Origin: Liolophura sinensis
Lineage: Eukaryota > Mollusca > Polyplacophora > Chitonida > Chitonidae
NCBI RefSeq assembly: GCF_032854445.1
Contig: NC_088304.1
Span: 6,895,704-6,959,703, forward strand
Length of the DNA: 64,000 nt
Direction of reading: 5' to 3'
Shown here: positions 20,956 to 31,884 of the stretch, in pieces
Layout of the letters: each line of letters opens with the position of its first letter
Numbering within the stretch: the stretch's first letter is position 1
Program-made: the position numbers and the translations under genes
The notes under the pieces: generated by a model
Database searches by the model: none
What the model was told of the DNA's origin: nothing
What the model saw: the letters and a program-made list of their open reading frames with translations, nothing else

Positions 20956-23627
20956 TGGCCTTATCAGTTGGCAAAACTTAAAGCAAAACTTGAAGCAGAA
21001 TTGATCTGACCTCAGCAAGTGTGGCTGATGTGGCGTTGTGACATTTACTTACCGCGTTAGGATAGGGTTCTGTGGTAGAGACTTAAACTCATCTGCCGAA
21101 TATAAAATGTAGGACACTGACATAAATCATCAAATTATATTCATGATCCATATATCATCATTACGTGCCAGAACTTATGTCTCGACCTATCAACGGTGCG
21201 GCCTAATCAGGTGCTTTTGTTTCTCATGTTGAAACCCCAAATTGTTAATCCGTAAAATGTATATCCTGTACGTTCACTGTAAACTCTTTCCGCCATATTA
21301 GTTGATTAATCCTTCTTGAGTTATGGTGTAAGTTTTTTCAACGTTATTGTCAAATTTGTTATTTTTGCAATCGTTTACCCCCCATACCTGTGATTGGAAA
21401 ATACGAAAGAGCCTTAGATGATAATATTTGTCTTTAAAACGGCCTCCAACGAGTACAGTGATGTTATTATAAGTAGTCTGTTATTTATTATTATTATTTA
21501 TTGACTGATGAATTAAACGGTGTTCGTGACAAATTATTTTCACTGTAACAGATGTGCGTTTATTGTTCTTTTCTGCTTGATATATACGTTTTGCAGATCT
21601 ATTAATGATCGTATGTCTTATATGCAAACAGCAAAAATGTTAAATTGTTAAGAATTCTGATTTGTATTTAACCATTTGAAGAAGATGAAAAAGTATAGAT
21701 AATATTTAGACTTTCAATGCATTAGGTATTAAATGAAATATTAACAAGTGGTGTTAGGAAACAGCATTGTCGACAGCGCAATCATGTTATCGTTACAGCG
21801 TTCATACACACCTTCGCAATACTGAATTAACGTAATGCATCGTAAAATGCATTAATCTGCACTGTTGATTCAGTAAATGTACATTACGAAAAGTAAATAA
21901 GCCGAATCGCCATTTTAGAATTGTCGCGAAATCTGACTTGTTTTGGCGAGAAATAATGAGGGTTTTTGCAAACTAACGTGGTCAATATACAGGATTTTTC
22001 CGGCAATCAATTGCATACATAGATCTGTCATGCTACGGCATCCTTACATAATACCGTAAAATCGCGTCTTTTAAATGCGTCATTGTGAGAGAGCCCTCGC
22101 CTTTTGGGTTAAACCTACAACTTGTGAGACAAATTCCGATTCGCCTTATTGTGAAAGCCATCCAACATCATTAAAAGATGGTTATCACATATCCATGAAA
22201 TACTCGTATTATAGTTTTATTGCTCTTCTGCTTCTAATGACAATAAACGACTTTAACTTGAGACCTCATATGCCTGTCCTCCCAACCCATCAGCCTCGGG
22301 TCAGAATGCTTTTACCTGGAAAGGCACACTTTACCTACTGAGCTAAGCAAAAATTCTCATCGGCTGTTACCAGTATACTCCCTCCACACCAGAGCATTCG
22401 AATTGTTGGGACAGTTGGTAAGGACCTCTGCTTGAGAAGAGTGCTGATAGTATGCATGCACTATAATGTTGCCCCCATTTCTGTATCTGGTCAAGTAGTA
22501 TATATGAAAACAAATGGTGAAAATAAAAGACCACCGTCCCAGTGATCAAGACGGGTGGCGTCAGGTACGCTGACATGCTGAAGGCGGGCAATGCGTTTCC
22601 CTACACCAACGAGGCAGCTTATTAATAAACAGATTTCAAAGTGACATTATAGCCTAGATGAGTTCTTTCAATCTCAACTGCAACAGCTATATGTGAGACA
22701 GTATTCGAATACATGTACCTGACCCAGCCAGGGTGGAACTAAGGCAAGCTATATATGTTAGGACCAAAGGCCTTAACTTTATGTCATATACATGTTTGAG
22801 AACGGCTGTGATAAGTGTTAAACCTATCGTATTATGTGGTCGAGTGTTTACTGTATTAATAATAATCCGGGATTGTTGGAGCTTATACTGTAAATCGTGT
22901 TGGCGATCTCCGTCGTCTACAAGAGCATTTTGGAAGTGAGAAATTATAATTTGCAAGCGGCAAAAGCTAATTTACAAAAGCGTAATGTCACTGACGATCA
23001 GACAGATGCCCTCTATATATATACATTAGATTTTAGCGTAACCCTTTATTGTGATTGATCAGTTATGTCGAGACCCCGACTTTTAAACTCAGGGTAAGTT
23101 TTAACTTGTAAATAAGTTGTTACTTGTGAACTCTGGGCCCCGACTTTTAAAGTAGGGAGTTAAAAAAATTCTTCCCAAGACATTTTTCTCACCATGTAAT
23201 TTTTTCTTTCTCTTCCAAATTTTTTTTCACCATGTCACTTTTACGGCTCAGTAGATACATAATCAGAGATGGTATTCCTTTATCCAGTGACCGTATCATG
23301 GTGGTATATATATCTTCTGTTTCTGATGAGGAAAGACGGATTTAACCCGGGGTATCATATCGTGATCGTCACAGTCAATCAGCGTTGAATATGAATGCTT
23401 TTAAATGAACAGTCAGGGGCTGGGGATGGTCTTTTTCCTTTCATGTATCACGTATCCTGTCTGATGGAAGCAATGAAACCGTTCTGACAAATAGAGCAAA
23501 CCATAACTCAGAATTAATGGTTGAGTCATACAACCAACACAGTGAAAGGAAAATTCTGGCTATAGCTACTGCTTGTGACAACACTGATTAGCGGCTCCCG
23601 TTGCTACACTCGATCACATGGTCTATT
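20956..23627. other. No recognisable gene; one possible tRNA-like relic
   Basis: AT-rich non-coding sequence. CCCCGACTTTTAAA occurs twice at about 23,078-23,150 in a small local duplication. Open frames of 68-89 codons (22,075-22,341, 22,687-22,956) show no protein motif. Confidence 0.4.
22275..22348 (-). mobile_element. Possible tRNA-like SINE head relic
   Basis: On the minus strand GCTTAGCTCAGTAGGTAAAG is a good pol III A box, followed about 40 bases later by a poor B box (GGCTGATGGGTTGGGAGG). No matching body elsewhere in the window was found, so it could be a decayed tRNA pseudogene or a fourth SINE family. Confidence 0.28.
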
Positions 23628-23877
23628 GTTATTTATTTATTTGATTGGTGTTTTACGCCCTACTCAAGAATATTTCACTTATACGACGGCTGCCATCATT
23701 ATTGTGGGTGAAAACAGGGCAGAGCCCGGAAGAAACCCACGACCGTCCGCAGGTTGCTGGCAAACATTCCCACGTACGGCCGGAGAGGAAGCCATCATGA
23801 GCTGGACTTGAACTCACAGCGACCTCATTGGTGAGAGACACCTGGGTCGCGCTAACCAACTGAGCCACGGAGGCCCC
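23628..23877 (-). mobile_element. tRNA-derived SINE family 1, full-length reference copy
   Basis: On the minus strand the head is GGCCTCCGTGGCTCAGTTGG then TTAGCGCG, a textbook A box. GCTGTGAGTTCAAGTCCAGC is the B box, about 45 bases downstream. The body includes CGTACGTGGGAATGTTTGCC and GGTTTCTTCCGGGCTCTGCC. The 3' domain is TGAAATATTCTTGAGTAGGG then CGTAAAACACC, and an ATAAATAAATAA tail ends the element at the left. Confidence 0.85.
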
Positions 23878-24019
23878 ACGTGGTCTATACGGTTGTATCG
23901 AAACGGTACAGAGAAAATGCCACGATTTTCCAAGTGACAAAGGAAGACGGCCTTAAAGGCATTCATGGCTCACATGATAATTGCGCTGGTAATCATGTGG
24001 CAACCATACCTGGTAATCG

Positions 24020-24235
24020 TGGTAATCACACCTGATCACCCTGCATGACCTATATCACATGGGTCGAGAAATCCAACACATCACAACGTATTAGTAAAAT
24101 GGTCATATTACCCCTCGACAAGCACCAGACAATTCTCGACTGCCTTACGTAAACCGCAGCCGAACCAGCAACAGTTGGATTTGAACCCGAGGTCTCCCTG
24201 ACCAGACGTCCATGGGCTGCCTCAAAACCAACCAT
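24020..24235 (-). mobile_element. SINE family 3 copy with a clear B box
   Basis: The + strand contains CTTACGTAAACCGCAGCCGA, ACCAGCAACAGTTGGATTTG and AACCCGAGGTCTCC. On the minus strand CCTCGGGTTCAAATCCAAC is the best B box of this family in the window. It aligns with the intron copy at 16,952-17,140. Confidence 0.6.
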
Positions 24236-24295
24236 GAGAGCTACTTCGTAAAATTTAGCTTTATATGTGTTTCATTTTGGCCAGTAGACAAAACA

Positions 24296-24337
24296 GGGCC
24301 TCCGTGACCGAGGCTGTTAGCGTGTCAGCGCTTGGTA
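24296..24337 (+). mobile_element. SINE family 1 head fragment
   Basis: GGGCCTCCGTGACCGAGGCT then GTTAGCGTGTCAGCGCTTGG matches the 5' head of family 1 (reverse complement of 23,840-23,877). The body is absent and a minisatellite begins immediately. Confidence 0.6.
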
Positions 24338-24712
24338 TATATGCATGTATGCTTTGAGTTCAATGTAAATATGTGTGTCCGTATGCTTGGGGTTTAGTGT
24401 ATATATGTGTTTCCGTGTGCTTGGGTTTTAATGTACATATGTGTGTCCGTATGCTTGGGGTTCAATGTTTAAATATGTGTGTACGTATGCTTTGGGTTTA
24501 ATGTATGCATATGCGTGGGTTTATGCTTGGGGTTTAATGTATATATGTGTGTCCGTATGATTGGGGTTCAATGTATGTATATGTGTTTACGTATGCTTGG
24601 GGCTCAATGCATGTATATGTGTTTACGTATGCTTGGGGTTTAATGTATGCATATGTGCGGATGTATGCTTGGGGTTTAATGTATGTATATATGTGGATGT
24701 ATGCTTGGGGTT
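24338..24712. repeat. 34-38-bp minisatellite, about 10 copies
   Basis: Units contain GTATGCTTGGGGTTTAATGT plus ATATATGTGTGTCC, with starts near 24,384, 24,419, 24,453, 24,489 and 24,525. The GGGGTTTAA segment of each unit equals the left boundary of the SINE domain that follows at 24,713, so the array seems to have grown from that boundary. The nearby open frames (24,547-24,812) are repeat products. Confidence 0.85.
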
Positions 24713-24770
24713 TAACATCGTACTTAATAATTTTTCAATCATTTCACGACGAAGAGTCATGAAGTGTGCG
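24713..24770 (-). mobile_element. SINE family 2-type tail domain fragment
   Basis: TTTAACATCGTACTTAATAA then TTTTTCAATCATTTCACGAC and GAAGAGTCAT matches the tail domain at 136-192. The body and head are not present; a + strand family-1 SINE follows. Confidence 0.55.
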
Positions 24771-24794
24771 TATACATATTATGTGTCTTCTTGT

Positions 24795-25023
24795 GGCAGG
24801 GCGGTGCAATGACCCAGAAGCCTCTTACCAATGCCGCCGCTGTGAGTTCAAGTCCACTCTCTGTTCCTACGTAGGAAGGTCTGTAACAACCTGCGAATGG
24901 TCGTGAGTTTCTTCCGGGCTCTGTCCGATTTCCTCCCACCGTTATGCTGGCCACCGTGTTTAAGTGAAATAGTCTTGAGTACAGCGTAAAACACCAATAA
25001 AATAAATAAATAAATAAATAAAC
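24795..25023 (+). mobile_element. SINE family 1, + strand copy
   Basis: A degraded head (GGCAGGGCGGTGCAATGACC) is followed by the B box GCTGTGAGTTCAAGTCCACT, the body CTGCGAATGGTCGTGAGTTT and TTCCTCCCACCGTTATGCTG, the domain TGAAATAGTCTTGAGTACAG then CGTAAAACACC, and an (AATA)n tail. Orientation is opposite to most other family-1 copies here. Confidence 0.8.
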
Positions 25024-25800
25024 AAAACACAGGCGAAATGAGACTTTGAGAAATGAGAATTATTTTATTTCATATGACCTTTATTCTATCTTGGCGCAGC
25101 CAAGGGAATTTCCCCACAGATTTAACAAATGTAAATTTATAATTCTGCGAAGATGAGGGGTGGTCTTAATTTAGCTGCCCACCACGTAGTTTGACGGTTT
25201 TATGGGGCTGCTAATGTAAGAAACCCGGGATCACAGCTGAATTATTCACGACGAATCACAGGCGATAGAAGAAAACCAATTGATCTGTAGCCACAAGGCG
25301 CAGTCGAACATGACACAGGGGCTAATATGTGCTAAATCTGTGTATTGGGTTGGGGAGGGGTAGGGGTCTCTCCCCATTTTTCACGGTTCGGACAGCGGTG
25401 CAAAAAGGACTATACTGGAATAAAGTAGCCTCTGTGTTCTTTTTGTAGTTTAGCATATTCGTAGACGTGGAGACGAGAACATTGCATTCGTTTTATACTC
25501 TAACGTGGCTTCGAATACAGCCTTGGTGTGTGAAGGAGAAGTTACTTGGACAATTGTACGTCCTTCCTCGCGTGGTTGCCAAACATTCATCATAATCCCG
25601 TGGGTCTAGTTCGAGGTCTAGCCTTGAGAACCACTCACGCCACATGTCTGAGAGTTGCCGGACAAGTAGGTGTGATTGGAACGAAGTGGAGTCCTTTGTA
25701 CGACAATGACTGATTCTGTGTATATCCAAAGAAAAGATAACCATCGCTTGAGATAAAGTTGTTATGCTATACCTTGTAACAGATTCTCGTCGTATATTTA
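25024..25800. other. No recognisable gene
   Basis: Non-coding by eye. The minus-strand open frame 25,493-25,744 (83 codons, motifs LSDMWREWFSRLDLEL and YNCPSNFSFTHQGCIRSH) looks more protein-like than most but matches no family I recognise and has no evident splice partners. Confidence 0.35.
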
Positions 25801-25995
25801 TACATTTATTTTATTGGTGTTTTACGCCACACTCAAGAATATTTCACTTATACGACGGTGACCATCATTATGGTGGGAGGGAAACGGTCAGAGCCCGGAG
25901 AAGCCCACAACCATCCGCACGTTGGTGACAGACCTTACCACGAACGGCCAGAGAGGAAGCCATGAAGAATGAGCTGGATTTGAACTCATGTTTGT
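25801..25995 (-). mobile_element. SINE family 1, head-truncated
   Basis: The TTATTTTATTGG tail, the domain TTTTACGCCACACTCAAGAA, the body GAGAAGCCCACAACCATCCG and AACGGCCAGAGAGGAAGCCA, and the B-box region (GCTGGATTTGAACTCATG) are present. The A-box part to the right is missing. Confidence 0.78.
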
Positions 25996-27439
25996 AGGAG
26001 TACGTATTTTTTAATCATTTATTTATTTATTTACGTTATGCAAGACCACACAAAATAGCTCCGTCGACTGTTTATTGTCACCAAGGACTCGAGAACATTA
26101 GATCAAGCAGGCGAATCCTGAAATCTGCCTGTCCTAAAATTGTGGACACATCGGGCACGACCAGGTCCTTATAATCAACGTATCAATTCTGCCTGTTTCA
26201 CTGCATCTATGTACACACAGAACACACTCTACCCGCCACATCCCTCATTCGTTACCAGTCAAGGAACAATAAGAACATCTTATTAACAAGTGAAATGCTT
26301 CATTGTGTAATTCCGTCTGTAAAACGGTTCATCATTCATCTATAATTTAGATTGCTTCACTGATAATGATCATGGAATTATCGACCACTTGGATACCCAC
26401 AATCGATCATTGTGGTTACCCAATAGACATCCACATACGCCATCGTAATAGCAGTGTCACTAACATACTGCTCCTGTCCTTCCTGCAGATTTGATCGATA
26501 CGGATCTATTTTCCTGGCCTCTGCAGATCTACCGATGGTGAGATTTACAAAGAAGAACAAGTCGATTTGTCACCAGAACAAGATGTATCGTCTCTATAAA
26601 ACTGGTTCATATCAGGCTGTTCAGTCATCCACGAAATCATTCTGTCAAGCTGACGGCTTTGATCAACACCTGATATTAATAGGTTCTTTTATGCAGAGGA
26701 AAGATGATTGTTGACCACTGAAAATTATAGTCTACGTGCACAGCAACGACTACACGTATTTAATGGGGAACGCCTAAGAATTACACAAATTTCATATGAA
26801 AGAGTTTGAAAAGCTAGTTATATATAAGATCTTAAATATTTTCTTTAATTAGAAATGGACATTTCAAAATAATTTGAGTATAAAGGGTATTTTGGGACCA
26901 CCTCTTGGTACATATTGTCTTTGCAAAAAATGATCTAAATAAGGATGTAACCTGAATTTTAATCATATTTATACTTTTAATATATTCATAAATATTTTCA
27001 TAATTCAGATGAAACTTATATCTTTGGATGTAAACTACAAATTTACATTGAAATAAATTGATTAGATGTGCATTACATCCTTATTGAAAATATTATAGTG
27101 CAAATTCGATATAATGCAGACTGTATCAAATTGTGGTCCCAAATCCCTACCGTGCAAAAATATTTTCAATTACCCTATCTCCTGAAAACGAAAACAGAAA
27201 AAAATATTAAACACCATATTTGTAAATACGTTCCGTCTGATGTTTGCTTCGTTTTTTTATGTTTTTTTTCTCCTTAACCATTGCGTACATGGTAAGAATA
27301 CCGTTACATCTGAACCGATAAACTGGATTAGGGAGCATCAAAGTGGTGAGGTGAAATGAACACCAAGGACCCAATCAACATAAAAGCAATGTGACTGATT
27401 TAACCATACGGTTATCGGGCCGAATTAAAACTTCTGTGA
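25996..27439. other. No recognisable feature
   Basis: AT-rich sequence with a short TTTA run at about 26,014-26,031. The open frames at 26,454-26,714 and 27,068-27,277 have no recognisable motif. Confidence 0.4.
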
Positions 27440-28160
27440 TGTAACCGAATCTGCATAATATGGCAGTGTGACAAAATCAACATAATGTAATGTGTCCGAA
27501 TCTACATTACTGTGTTGTGCCCGAATCTACATTACTGTGATGTGTCCGAATCTACATTACTGTGATGTGTCCGAATCTACATAACTGTGATGTGTCCGAA
27601 TCTACATTACTGGGGTGTGTACGAATCTGCAATACTGTGATGTGTCCGAATCTACATTACTGTGATGTGCCCGAATCTACATTACTGTGATGTGTCCGAA
27701 TCTACATTGCTGCGATGTGTCCGAATCTTCATTACTGTGATGTGTTCGAATCTACATTACTGTGATGTGTCCGAATCTACATTACTGCAATGTGTACGAA
27801 TCTACATTAGTGTGATGTGTACGAATCAACATTAGTGTGATGTGTTCGAATCTACATTACTGGGGTGTGTACGAATCTGCAATACTGTGATGTGTCCGAA
27901 TCTACATTACTGTGATGTGTCCGAATCTACATTACTGTGATGTGTCCGAATCTACATTACTGTGATGTGCCCGAATCTACATTACTGTGATGTGTCCGAA
28001 TCAACATTACTGTGATGTGTCCGAATCTACATTACTGTGATGTCTACGAATCAACATTACTGTGATGTGTCCGAATCTACATTATTGTGATGTGTCCGAA
28101 TGTACATTACTGTGATATGGCCGAATCTACATTATTGTGATATGGCCGAATCTGTCGAAT
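27440..28160. repeat. 25-bp minisatellite, about 27 copies
   Basis: The unit CTGTGATGTGTCCGAATCTA plus CATTA repeats with period 25. Variants ACGAATCTGCAATACTG and GATGTGCCC recur in the same order twice, so multi-unit blocks have been duplicated. It abuts the possible foldback element on the left. Confidence 0.93.
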
Positions 28161-28304
28161 CAGCATTATTATGATATGATCATATCAATACTGCGACTAT
28201 ATATTTTCAGCATTCATGTGGTGAGCCATACTTTATTATATAGCTTCATTTCACATCAAGTATTGAAGGCGAACACTGCCAAAAATATAGATCCAAAATG
28301 CAAT

Positions 28305-28550
28305 AAGCATCTCCTAAACTAAACATGCATCTCCCAAACCAAACATGCATCTCCCAAACTAAACATGCATCTCCCAAACCAAATAGGCATCTCCCAAATT
28401 AAACACGCATCTCACAAACCAAATAAGCATCTCCCAAACTAAACAAGCATCTCCCAAACTAAACATGCATCTCCCAAACTAAACATGCGTCTTACAAACT
28501 AAACATGCGTCTCCCAAACTAAACATGCATCTCATAAACCGATTAAGCAT
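28305..28550 (+). repeat. 20-bp minisatellite, left inverted arm
   Basis: About 12 units of AAACTAAACATGCATCTCCC (period 20) with variants AAACCAAATAAGCATCTCCC. The units match the array at 30,236-30,640 when reversed. Confidence 0.9.
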
Positions 28551-29204
28551 CAACATCCACTTCGTACTATTTTACTAGTATTAGCTTGTTGTGTTAAAGC
28601 AGTTCTTTTCCAGAGATTAGTTTTTCATTACTGATGAATGTTGTATATTACAACAAAGTGTTTGACTGATTAATACTTAGTAATGTTTGTTACATATTGT
28701 AGCTCTTTAAAATCCTTCAAGTGCTTGGAGCTTTATTTTTTCACTGTTAATAGAGGTAATGTATTACATCGTTCAATGTAGTTAGCCTTAGACGGCCCCC
28801 TTCTACACGATGATGATGATGAAATTTGCGTGGTGATCTACGATATATAAACTGAGCAGATGTGATTGCAACGCAGACTTATAAAAACTGATATCAAATT
28901 AAATACTCCAGATGAACTCTTGGCTTACTTCAGGCCACTAATAACAATGAAATTGTTGCCTGAGTATTAAATATACTCATCATTTATGTTAATAGACTTA
29001 CGTATATGCAAAAGCTTACTATATTAAAAAAAAGATCACTCAAAGACCACAGAAGTATATATGGGCCTATTTTAAGAACATTTAACGTTTTACTACTGAA
29101 TTGTTCCTGTCTCAATAAGCAATTGTATAACCTTGCTGAACATTTGTACTGTTGATGTCGATTAATACTTTCAACTGCCAAAACATCATTATAGGAACAT
29201 TGCA
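28551..29204. other. Inner spacer of the possible foldback element, left side
   Basis: AT-rich and non-coding, with a short GATGATGATGATGA run at about 28,810. No features recognised. Confidence 0.4.
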
Positions 29205-29797
29205 TATATATCGGGTGGGCATAAAAAATGGGCCGCACTTTGATGGTGCCTTGCTCTATTATCCTTTGTTCAAACTTTCAACATTCAAATGGCATGATTT
29301 GGTTAATGTACTGACCAGTTTTCGAGGCCATAGCTTGAGTAGCCTGTACACAGGGTTAAAATGAAAACATAGCCTCAAAAAACGCACGTTCCGGTGACCC
29401 ACATTGCATCACCTGTCAGGTGTCATGAGTAGAGCACGCGCTGCACCTGTGTGACACGCGTCAGTAATATGTCGTCTGGAAAAACTCTCTGGTTCTAGTG
29501 TCAAAGAAACCCTTCTGCCACATAGGCACAGGTTTTGCTGAATCAAGATTGAGGCGGACAAGGAAATGATCACCTTTTCAAGCAAAACAAGGTAGAACAT
29601 CATTTTGAAATGTCCGGAACATGCGTTTGATTTTGGTCCAATGAACAGAAATCTTAAAGGATGATATTGAGATTTGGTCTGTATACTAAGAATACAATGG
29701 CTTTTGAGTGTGTAAATTTTCAGAAGCTGACGTAAGAGGGTTTCGGAGATATTAAGTGTCCAAGTACGGCCCATTTTTTATGTCCATCCGATATATG
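29205..29797. mobile_element. MITE-like element, about 590 bp, with about 30-bp terminal inverted repeats
   Basis: The left end TCGGGTGGGCATAAAAAATG then GGCCGCACTT (29,211-29,240) and the reverse complement of the right end, TCGGATGGACATAAAAAATG then GGCCGTACTT (29,762-29,791), differ at only three positions. Short AT repeats (ATATAT) flank both ends, which fits insertion into a TA-type target as used by Tc1/mariner-like elements. The internal minus-strand open frame (29,409-29,774, 121 codons) has no DDE transposase motif, so the element would be non-autonomous. Confidence 0.72.
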
Positions 29798-30235
29798 CCA
29801 GGATTATTACAACAGCGTTCCTAACAGTAGCCTATGTGCGGTACACCGTGTAACCCAAGCCCCGTGGGCACTGTAAGCGTGCAAAGAAAATTCGTGGTCA
29901 ACACCGAATGTCCAGTGGTATGTCCAGGGCTAAAAGTAATAATAATAATAATAATCAAACGTTGCTCCCAATATTATGTTTATTTACACCTCAGACACTC
30001 TGCAACAATAGACTTATTGGGTTATATTTTTCGCTACCACGCAACGTTGTGTAGTCCTCGTCGGTCATAGGATAACATATTTAGCAACAAAGTATCATAA
30101 CTAGAGTAACTCGAACTTTCAAAGACCATGGGTACTATAGGGAAATCCTGTGGCCACGGTATTTACTAAATATATAACACTACAGTTTGGCTGCATACTA
30201 AACATTTAACCTCTAACTTGTCAAACTTGACCTTT
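29798..30235. other. Inner spacer of the possible foldback element, right side
   Basis: Non-coding, with an (AAT)n run at about 29,937-29,956. No features recognised. Confidence 0.4.
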
Positions 30236-30640
30236 CTTTGGTTTGGGAGATGATTATTTGGTTTGGGAGATGAGGGTTGGTTTACCGTAGATGTTTATTT
30301 GGTTTTGTGCTTTATAGAGGAGTCGCACATCATACAAAAAATATGGAACACCGATCATTGTTGAAGAAAGAGAAAAACCTCAGTTTTTATTATGATGCTT
30401 GTTCTACGAAAGTTGCTTCTTCCACTTGTTGTTGTTGTTTGGTGAGGGGATTCTTATTCTATTTGGGAAATGCGTGTTTGCTTATTTGGTTTACCGTAGA
30501 TGCTTATTTGGTTTTGGAGATGTTTGTTTGGTTTTGGTGATGATTGCTTGGTTTGGAAGACGCTTATCTGGTATGGCCGTAGATTCTTTTTTCGTTTTGG
30601 AGATGCTCATTTAATTTGGGAGATGTCTTTTTTGCGGTGT
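30236..30640 (-). repeat. 20-bp minisatellite, right inverted arm (interrupted)
   Basis: Units such as GGGAGATGATTATTTGGTTT are the reverse complement of the left-arm unit. About 190 bases of unrelated sequence (30,305-30,480) interrupt the array and are bordered on each side by GGTTTACCGTAGATG plus TTATTTGGTTTTG. This looks like either an insertion or an internal duplication boundary. Confidence 0.75.
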
Positions 30641-30694
30641 TCGCCTTCCATTACTGAGATCTATTTTCACAGCTGATCTAGCAATGGGTGGCTA

Positions 30695-30838
30695 GATGTT
30701 GCGTTGTATAAATTGTTGGTGCAGATATTGTGCTGTATATATAGTTCATCCAAATATTATGCTGTATAAATTGTTGGTCAGATATTGTGTTGTATAAATT
30801 GTTCATCCGGATATTGTGGTGTATAAATTGTTGGTCAG
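30695..30838. repeat. 29-bp tandem repeat, 5 copies, alternating in pairs
   Basis: ATATTGTGTTGTATAAATTG recurs at about 30,725, 30,754, 30,782 and 30,811. Units ending GTTCATCC alternate with units ending GTTGGTC, so the real period is a dimer of about 57 bases. Confidence 0.8.
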
Positions 30839-30849
30839 CAAAGTACCAG

Positions 30850-31175
30850 GCCACTTTTTCTTTAATTTAATACCCTTGGAAAATCGACGTGACCCTCAGT
30901 ATCGCTAGATTACGGGGATGGTGAAGACAAGAGGTGCGCCTGGTAAATCTCGGAGCTAGGTAACGCATTTACTCTAGCTCTTCCAGGAACCTATTTAAAC
31001 CTGAATAGAAATATTATACAAGGGGAGTTTTTATCCACCGAGGCCATCAAATTTGAATAAAACGTGAGGATCATTCATATAACGATGAAGTCGCCAGAGA
31101 CAGTAATTACTGACGGGTAGTGATTTTCTCTACGTGGGATCATCAATTTCCACTAACCGCAAGGCAGTATGAACA
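30850..31175 (+). repeat. Solitary diverged monomer of the 34.5-64 kb satellite
   Basis: TGGTAAATCTCGGAGCTAGG then TAACGC matches the monomer landmark TGGTAAATCTCGGAACCGGG. Downstream, in the same order, come GATCATTC, GAGACAGTAATTACTGACGG and CCACTAACCGCAAGGC, which correspond to GATCATCATTAGG, GAGATAGTAATTACTGA and TCATTAGCCGTAAC in the array. Only the first few hundred bases of a monomer are recognisable. Confidence 0.6.
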
Positions 31176-31394
31176 AGTCCTGCAAGATTAAACCTTGACC
31201 TAAAAAACAGAATAAATAAAACGTACTTTTAATCCTTTCGATTTCGACGCGCAAAGCAATTCCGAAATAAGTCCGCTTGACAGATTGATTTATTGTTGCA
31301 TTTGTTACCAGAGGTATAGTCAGTCAGTATCATCTCCGGCCGTACGTCATTAAGGTCTTCTGCAAACACCCCCACCCCACACCCCACCTACCAC

Positions 31395-31510
31395 CACCAC
31401 CCCGGGCTCTGCCCGGTTTCCTCCCAGTATAATGTTGGCCGTCATATAAGTGAAATATTCTTGAGTACTGCGTAAACACCAATCAAATAAATAAATAGAT
31501 ACATAAATAA
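31395..31510 (+). mobile_element. SINE family 1, 5'-truncated
   Basis: CCCGGGCTCTGCCCGGTTTC then CTCCCAGTATAATGTTGG, the domain AAGTGAAATATTCTTGAGTA then CTGCGTAAACACC, and an (AATA)n tail. The tRNA-like head is absent; a C-rich CCACCACC stretch precedes it. Confidence 0.75.
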
Positions 31511-31884
31511 TAATACAATAACAAAAAGTTTTGTGTCACCTTCATATTCTATCTTCATGAAAGTCTTAAATATTTTATACCTATCGTGAAAAAAGGGTTC
31601 CTGATATTACATAATCTAAAATCACGAGGGAATTTGGCAAAACGCATTGAAGCCAGGATTATTATATTGATATTACATGTTGTCTGAACATCATAAATGT
31701 CTTCATACAGTAGAATGAACACAGCAGGCTTATACGAGATCTGCTTGAATAGCATAATCCTCTCCAACGATCGAGTCTAGACGTAGAGATGATACTCACT
31801 AACACTTATGACATCATACCCAGGACAGATAGATTTATTACTGCTACCAGATCGTTGTCCGATGACAGCTCAAACCTTGATGTC
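31511..31884. other. No recognisable feature
   Basis: AT-rich spacer between a SINE tail and the 48-bp array. The open frame 31,555-31,767 (-) has no family motif. Confidence 0.4.

Larger units (their letters stand above)
28255..30660. mobile_element. Possible foldback-type element with minisatellite arms
   Basis: The left outer edge contains GAAGGCGAACACTGCCAAAA (28,264-28,283). The right outer edge contains TTTTTTGCGGTGTTCGCCTT (30,628-30,647), its near reverse complement. Inside both edges lie arrays of the same 20-bp unit in opposite orientation (28,305-28,550 and 30,236-30,640), and the centre holds an unrelated small terminal-repeat element. This matches the general plan of foldback transposons, whose long inverted arms contain tandem subrepeats. 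There is no transposase, and target duplications were not identified. Arms are imperfect and unequal in length. Confidence 0.42.

Noticed and set aside
22275-22348. Functional tRNA gene on the minus strand
   Set aside because: Good A box but no acceptable B box or cloverleaf pairing. Kept only as a low-confidence relic.
23575-23940. Open frames of 78 (+) and 95 (-) codons
   Set aside because: They are read through a full-length family-1 SINE. The apparent AHDGFLSGRTWECLPATCGR peptide is SINE body.
25493-25744. 83-codon minus-strand frame with cysteine motifs
   Set aside because: It looks protein-like but no family, splice sites or neighbouring exons could be supported.
27440-28550. CRISPR-like array of short direct repeats
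   Set aside because: Repeats are contiguous without unique spacers and the DNA is eukaryotic; these are minisatellites.
29409-29774. 121-codon minus-strand open frame inside the terminal-repeat element
   Set aside because: Considered as a transposase fragment, but no DDE/D or helix-turn-helix motif is seen and the C-terminal part is low in information.
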